DNA of 9,135 bases, from positions 1 through 9,135 of the forward strand of contig DATKPK010000227.1 of the NCBI GenBank assembly GCA_035524095.1, written 5' to 3'. A model generated the notes under the pieces. It ran no database searches, was not told the DNA's origin, and saw only the letters and a list, made by a program, of their open reading frames with translations. Below, one piece after another: positions 6,223 through 9,135 of this stretch. The number at the start of each line of letters is the position of its first letter. Within the stretch, counting starts at the first letter, position 1. This DNA is from DATJUF01 sp035524095 (GTDB lineage Bacteria > Desulfobacterota > Binatia > Binatales > Binataceae). A program made the position numbers and the translations under genes.

Positions 6223-6780
6223 ATCAGGACGTGACTGGCCGGGCTTTCTCGACTGAGCAATGTGGGCCGCCTGGATGACGGCGGACAGCGGCAGGAACAT
6301 TGGTTTAGGCGACGGACGCTCTTCGACCGCTCCCTCAATGACTTCGAGCTCGACGAATCCGTAACGGGAATAGTAGTTCTCCGCGCCTGGCTTCGCATCG
6401 ACGACGACTCCGACACAGCCCAGCTTCTCGCGAAGTTCAATAGCGACCGAGAACACGGTACGCATGAGATGCTCCCCAACGCCCTTGCCCTGAGCGTTTC
6501 GGTCGACCGCCAATCGAGCGAGCCTGAGAACAGGGAGCGGATAGTCGGGTAGCTTCTTCCGTAGGCCAGGAGGGAGAGTTTCGATCTCTACGTGGCCAAC
6601 CGTCACGGTAGAAAATCCAAGAATGGTTGCGCTTTCAACCGCTACGTACGTGGTGCCGATGTGATGGCGGAACTGATTCTGTCCAGCGTAGCGGCGGAAA
6701 AAAAGATCGAGTTGCTCATCACCGGATTGAAAGGAACTCCGGTCGTCCGTTTCCCCGAGGAGGCGAACTTCAATCGCCAC
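6217..6780 (-). CDS. GNAT acetyltransferase toxin (TacT-like)
   Basis: A 187-residue GNAT-fold N-acetyltransferase resembling TacT/AtaT-type toxins, which acetylate the amino group of charged tRNAs and block translation. The acetyl-CoA-binding region is LARLAVDRNAQGKGVGEHLM (88-107), with the QGKGVG pyrophosphate loop. The YYSRYGF motif (136-142) supplies the Tyr (137) expected at the catalytic position. The early FQSGDEQLDLFFRRYAGQN segment is also typical of these toxins. The start is GTG 6780, overlapping the antitoxin by 11 bases, with GGAG nine bases upstream and an in-frame stop just before it, so no other start fits. The tail after about residue 165 is slightly longer than usual. Toxicity is inferred from family and operon; the tRNA target cannot be read from sequence. 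Confidence 0.82.
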   Translation of the reverse strand: MAIEVRLLGETDDRSSFQSGDEQLDLFFRRYAGQNQFRHHIGTTYVAVESATILGFSTVTVGHVEIETLPPGLRKKLPDYPLPVLRLARLAVDRNAQGKGVGEHLMRTVFSVAIELREKLGCVGVVVDAKPGAENYYSRYGFVELEVIEGAVEERPSPKPMFLPLSAVIQAAHIAQSRKPGQSRPDG

Positions 6781-7030
6781 CGCGCATCAGCTCCACGAGT
6801 TTACTCGTTGGCTTTTGCTTCTTGCTGACTAACTCCGCGATCTTACGGCCGCTAGCTGCACTCACAACGAGACGGGGCGGAATGATAACGCTGAGCGGAA
6901 GCTCCTCCAGTGCCTGGATGTGATGAAGGAGTGCGCTCTCGATCAGGAACTGTTTCTTGACCCCATGTGCGCGCGAATAGCGTTCGAGCAACTGCTTGGT
7001 GCCTTGGGATATTTCGGCTGAGATCTGCAT
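6770..7030 (-). CDS. Antitoxin of the GNAT toxin-antitoxin pair
   Basis: An 86-residue protein directly upstream of and overlapping the GNAT gene. The N-terminal half (MQISAEIS strand, then helices around TKQLLERYSRAHG and KKQFLIESALLHHI) fits a ribbon-helix-helix DNA-binding fold. The C-terminal half (IIPPRLVVSAASGRKIAELV, then a basic KKQKPTSKLVELMRGGD tail) is the part expected to wrap and block the toxin's active site. In known GNAT pairs the antitoxin is the first gene and represses the operon with the toxin; that order is seen here. It is not an obvious classic DUF1778 sequence, so it may be a sister family. The ATG at 7030 has AGG about 10 bases upstream. Role is inferred mainly from gene order and fold. 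Confidence 0.75.
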   Translation of the reverse strand: MQISAEISQGTKQLLERYSRAHGVKKQFLIESALLHHIQALEELPLSVIIPPRLVVSAASGRKIAELVSKKQKPTSKLVELMRGGD

Positions 7031-7048
7031 GACTTTACCTATCTTTCC

Positions 7049-7084
7049 CTACGAAAACGTAGAACATGTCCAAGTCGAGGTCAA
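7049..7084 (-). promoter_or_regulatory. Toxin-antitoxin promoter with operator over the -10
   Basis: On the minus strand TTGACC (7084-7079) is followed after exactly 17 bases by TACGTT (7061-7056), 25 bases before the antitoxin ATG. The -10 lies within the palindrome CTACG-aaaa-CGTAG (7049-7062). A repressor bound there would block RNA polymerase, as expected for autoregulation by antitoxin. The -10 is only a half match to consensus. Confidence 0.5.
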
Positions 7085-7180
7085 GCAGCTTTGAACGCAG
7101 AAGCCTGCGACGTATCCCCTTTCTTATCTTCTCCTATGAGAAACCATATCTTGAACGGACCGCTCTCCCCTTCTCTTTAG

Positions 7181-7465
7181 CTATCGTGCCGGTGGCATTT
7201 TTCCCATGTCAGGTTCGATCGAACATCCGGTGAAGTCGTGTTCATCGAATACGCTTTCAGCGACGGCATAAGGCGGCCCATTGAACCAGCCGTCCGCAAG
7301 CGCTTCGGCGTGGCCAATCATGCGGCGTAATTCGGGTTTGGTACTTCCCACGTCAACGGTGTCGATGCGGATGGCGATAATGGTGCGCGTGCCGATGTCG
7401 GTGCAACGCCATTGCTGATTGCTCCACCAGAACGTCCCGCCGATCGTAAATTCGTCATGCTGCAT
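7181..7465 (-). CDS. Conserved hypothetical protein of mobile elements
   Basis: A 94-residue protein with the segment WRCTDIGTRTIIAIRID (19-35) and GWFNGPPYAVAESVFDEHDF (59-78). I recall this as a conserved small protein of unknown function on proteobacterial plasmids and integrative elements, but I cannot check that here. ATG 7465 is chosen because conserved sequence begins immediately (MQHDEFTIGG). The frame stays open upstream to 7762, but that part looks unlike a conserved protein and its start lacks a ribosome binding site. Aromatic residues are abundant; no signal peptide, membrane segment or catalytic motif is evident. Function is unknown. Confidence 0.65.
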   Translation of the reverse strand: MQHDEFTIGGTFWWSNQQWRCTDIGTRTIIAIRIDTVDVGSTKPELRRMIGHAEALADGWFNGPPYAVAESVFDEHDFTGCSIEPDMGKMPPAR

Positions 7466-7783
7466 GGTCAAAATTCCGGTGTCCCGACCGACTTGCTCTC
7501 GTACCTTTCGCCTCACTGGTAGCAACATTATCCCCGCTAGCGGCGGCACACTAGAAACATGCCACACCATCGCCGCCATAAATCGCCGCGCACTCCCAGG
7601 CTCTACGACCCCCAGGTTTGAGGCGAGCTGTCCATTCTGCGAGAGGGGACGGCGATGATCACTCAGGGGCTCGGTTAAAACACGAACAATCCGGAGAGTT
7701 GGCGCCGCCATACACTTACCTCTGAAGTAATTGTCGAGTGCATCAGGATCGGCGAAGTTCACTAAATCACGGAGGACTCGAAA
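7466..7783. other. Open but unassigned stretch
   Basis: About 320 bases. The minus-strand frame of the 94-codon gene continues open to ATG 7762 (MNFADPDALDNYF...), which would begin only 21 bases from the divergent plus-strand start at 7784 and has no ribosome binding site. I see no recognisable domain on either strand. It may be the remnant of a gene fused in frame to the hypothetical protein, or simply spacer. Confidence 0.35.
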
Positions 7784-7954
7784 ATGGTTTATCCCACTTT
7801 CATCACAATGCTGATCGGTACGTTATTGATGGCGGCTTTGGTCGGAATCGACTGGTTCGTATGGAACCGCAGTTATGGATCAGATTTCAGGCGGAAAACT
7901 GAGATTGTTGCGGAGCCACAGCGACCAGGACAGGGCTTCAAAAGGGCAGCGTAA
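7784..7954 (+). CDS. Small single-span membrane protein
   Basis: A 56-codon gene starting ATG 7784 (MVYPTFITMLIGTLL...) and ending TAA 7952-7954. The ribosome binding site ACGGAGG is strong and well spaced (GGAGG at 7771-7775, eight bases before the ATG). Residues about 5-27 (TFITMLIGTLLMAALVGIDW and the following FVW) form one hydrophobic transmembrane helix. A basic, proline-containing cytoplasmic-type tail follows (FRRKTEIVAEPQRPGQGFKR). No family is recognised. It lies upstream of parA on the same strand, separated by 469 bp of apparently degraded DNA. The start signal and clean helix make it a likely real gene despite its size. Confidence 0.6.
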   Translation: MVYPTFITMLIGTLLMAALVGIDWFVWNRSYGSDFRRKTEIVAEPQRPGQGFKRAA

Positions 7955-8394
7955 GTGCTCCTCTGACGAAGTCGTGACGAGGCGCCCCCCGTATGACCGT
8001 CGCGTCCGGGGAGCAAGTATGTCCTGCGCAGCCTTATCCTTCACCTGCTCCTGCGATTACATCCATAATGGCGCGCAAGAACATACTCATAGCGAAAAGA
8101 ATCCATCAGCGCTCCGGCCGAAACCTGACGCGTCAAAGCCAGCGACCGTAGCGGTTTGACCTCGAACATCTGCTTGCTGCCGCGATCAGCTGGGTCATTA
8201 CTAAACCATCCCGAAAGCGAAAAAACCGTTATAGGCGCTTTCCCTGAAGGGTCGAGCATCTGTGGGCAAATAAAGCGCGCCGCCCTCCCCTGCTCTAAGC
8301 TTCTCCCATAAACTCGTCATTCTGCTGCCCCCTAACCTGGCTCGAACGCCTGGCGACAATTGGCACTTGTATACTGTCCGCTCATTAAGTAATG
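7955..8394. other. Gene-poor stretch with a broken minus-strand ORF
   Basis: No intact gene is evident. On the minus strand, ATG 8320 opens MTSLWEKLRAGEGGALYLP and stops at 8201 after 39 codons. A different frame is then open from about 8259 to 8041 (FSLSGWFSNDPADRGSKQMF and onward). The overlap is consistent with one gene split by a frameshift, but I recognise no family in either piece, and chance frames are possible. No iterons or clear DnaA boxes were seen. Confidence 0.35.
8360..8375 (+). promoter_or_regulatory. Possible -10 for parA
   Basis: TATACT at 8370-8375 would start transcription at about 8382, just ahead of the first palindrome at 8395. No matching -35 lies 17 bases upstream (CGCCTG). 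TTGGCA at 8360 is too close to serve TATACT and could instead pair weakly with ATTAAG at 8384. Weak evidence. Confidence 0.25.
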
Positions 8395-8431
8395 TTTTCA
8401 TGAAAAATTGATAGGCGTTTTTCATGAAAAC
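8394..8431. promoter_or_regulatory. Double palindrome over parA start (operator/parS candidate)
   Basis: Two exact copies of the self-complementary 12-mer TTTTCATGAAAA (8395-8406 and 8419-8430) lie 24 bp centre to centre. With flanks they form a perfect 14-bp inverted repeat (GTTTTCATGAAAAA / TTTTTCATGAAAAC) around a 10-base spacer. The second copy includes the parA ATG (8424). A third copy is at 9026-9037. The site is well placed for autorepression of a partition operon and could also be a centromere. In RNA the same repeat would pair the start codon and leave AUAGG in the loop. Confidence 0.6.
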
Positions 8432-9071
8432 AATCGTTGTTCAATCGCAAAAAGGCGGTAGCGGTAAGACAATGCTGGCTGCGCATCTAGCCGTGGAAGC
8501 TGAGCGGACCGGTGATGCCGCATGGGTGATTGATACCGATCGCCAGGCTACCCTGAGCCTCTGGCACGAACGCAGACAGGCGGAGACGCCTCAGCGCCTC
8601 GACGTGCCGCTAGATCGCATGGCGCTGGGTCTTGCGAAGATTGCCGACCAAGGCGCTGCCTACTGCTTCATCGACACAGCGCCCAGCCTTTCGGATCAGA
8701 ATGTCGCCCTGCTTGATCATGCCGACCTTGTACTCATCCCGGTACGGCCCTCCCCTTCCGATTTGTGGGCCGTTGCCGAGACAGTCTCGCGCGTGCTGAC
8801 CGCGGGCAAACCTTTCCTCTTTGTCATCACCCAGGCCAAACCGCAGGCGACGATCACAGCGCAGGCAGTCGCGGCCCTTTCGCAACACGGTCCCGTGTCT
8901 CAGGCCTTCATTGCAGACCGCGTTATCTACGCTTCATCTATGACGAGTGGAAACACCGCTCCCGAGATTACCAACGGCCATGCCGTACTGGAGATAGCGG
9001 CATTGTGGCGTGAAATTAAATCATGTTTTCATGAAAAAATGAAATCAGCAAAGAAGGTGGTGCATGGCTAA
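8424..9071 (+). CDS. parA: ParA-family partition ATPase
   Basis: A 215-residue deviant-Walker ATPase of the small ParA type (ParF-like, no N-terminal DNA-binding domain), which segregates plasmids by ATP-dependent cycling on the nucleoid with a partner DNA-binding protein at a centromere. The Walker A is KGGSGKT (10-16) with the signature Lys10 and Lys15. The A' motif is VIDTDRQAT (35-43). The Walker B is CFIDTAPSL (81-89). Proximity to a single membrane-protein gene and lack of septum genes argue for plasmid ParA over MinD. The start ATG 8424 fits the family N-terminus (MKTIVVQSQKGGSGKT) but has only a weak AGG upstream, and it lies inside a palindrome. The gene's last 8 bases overlap the next start, implying translational coupling. 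The C-terminal codons include the third palindrome (CFHEKM). Confidence 0.88.
   Translation: MKTIVVQSQKGGSGKTMLAAHLAVEAERTGDAAWVIDTDRQATLSLWHERRQAETPQRLDVPLDRMALGLAKIADQGAAYCFIDTAPSLSDQNVALLDHADLVLIPVRPSPSDLWAVAETVSRVLTAGKPFLFVITQAKPQATITAQAVAALSQHGPVSQAFIADRVIYASSMTSGNTAPEITNGHAVLEIAALWREIKSCFHEKMKSAKKVVHG
9026..9037. repeat. Third TTTTCATGAAAA palindrome, inside parA 3' end
   Basis: This copy shares ATGTTTTCATGAAAAA (9023-9038) with the first copy at 8392-8407. It encodes part of CFHEKM near the ParA C-terminus and ends 26 bases before the next start codon. Conservation of 16 bases within coding sequence suggests DNA-level selection, perhaps as a binding site for the partner protein. Confidence 0.55.
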
Positions 9072-9135
9072 AACGCAAGCTCTACAATCGGATGATTTGC
9101 TCGTTACTCCGCCGCAAAACCGGAGCGCCACCCGT
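9064..9135 (+). CDS. Start of gene after parA, possible ParB-like partner
   Basis: Only 24 codons are visible before the window ends. ATG 9064 overlaps the parA stop by 8 bases and has GAAGGTGG just upstream. The sequence begins MAKTQALQSDDLLVTP and becomes Arg-rich (QNRSATR). Small ParA genes are normally followed by a short DNA-binding partner (ParG, or other ribbon-helix-helix or ParB-like protein) whose flexible basic N-terminus can stimulate the ATPase. This fits by position, but no domain can be seen yet. Confidence 0.5.
   Translation, partial: MAKTQALQSDDLLVTPPQNRSATR

Noticed and set aside
8201..8425. Minus-strand ORF starting in the parA palindrome
   Set aside because: Its apparent ATG is only the reverse strand of the palindrome; the first part has no ribosome binding site or family resemblance.
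1..9135. CRISPR array, tRNA or rRNA genes
   Set aside because: No regularly spaced repeats and no tRNA- or rRNA-like sequence were seen on reading.

Overview
The window reads as accessory DNA from a Gram-negative, probably proteobacterial, replicon, either a plasmid or an integrated element. Support for this: a DUF1329 envelope protein with a signal peptide, an IS630-type insertion sequence, an intact GNAT toxin-antitoxin pair, a decayed HigBA-type pair, and a small ParA partition ATPase at the right edge. No rRNA, tRNA, CRISPR array or core housekeeping operon is visible. I cannot name the host.

Layout. At the left edge the first 33 codons of a minus-strand gene (1-100) sit behind a perfect 12-bp inverted repeat (131-160). 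A secreted DUF1329 protein (493-1896, +) follows and ends at a strong hairpin. Next come the remains of a HigBA toxin-antitoxin locus: a truncated higB and a higA broken by one extra T in a T tract. A two-domain VOC (glyoxalase-fold) protein runs on the minus strand (2780-3472). An IS630-family element (3577-4443) has both ends, the TA target duplication and an in-phase A_AAA_AAG frameshift site, but an internal deletion has removed part of the catalytic domain. A HAD-superfamily hydrolase (4602-5552, +) lies just beyond it. After about 650 bp with no convincing gene comes a minus-strand operon of an antitoxin (6770-7030) and a TacT-like GNAT toxin (6217-6780), with overlapping reading frames, a promoter whose -10 lies in a palindrome, and a hairpin-plus-T terminator overlapping the toxin stop codon.

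The right part looks like plasmid or conjugative-element backbone: a 94-codon conserved hypothetical gene (minus), a 56-codon single-span membrane protein (plus, strong ribosome binding site), a degenerate stretch, then parA (8424-9071) overlapping the start of a downstream gene that may encode its partner.

The least explained signal is at parA. Three exact copies of the palindrome TTTTCATGAAAA flank it: two form a larger inverted repeat over the start codon, and one lies in the 3' end of parA just before the next gene. These could be operator and/or centromere sites for a small ParA-type partition system. The RNA across the parA start could also fold so that the start codon is paired and a weak ribosome binding site is in the loop.
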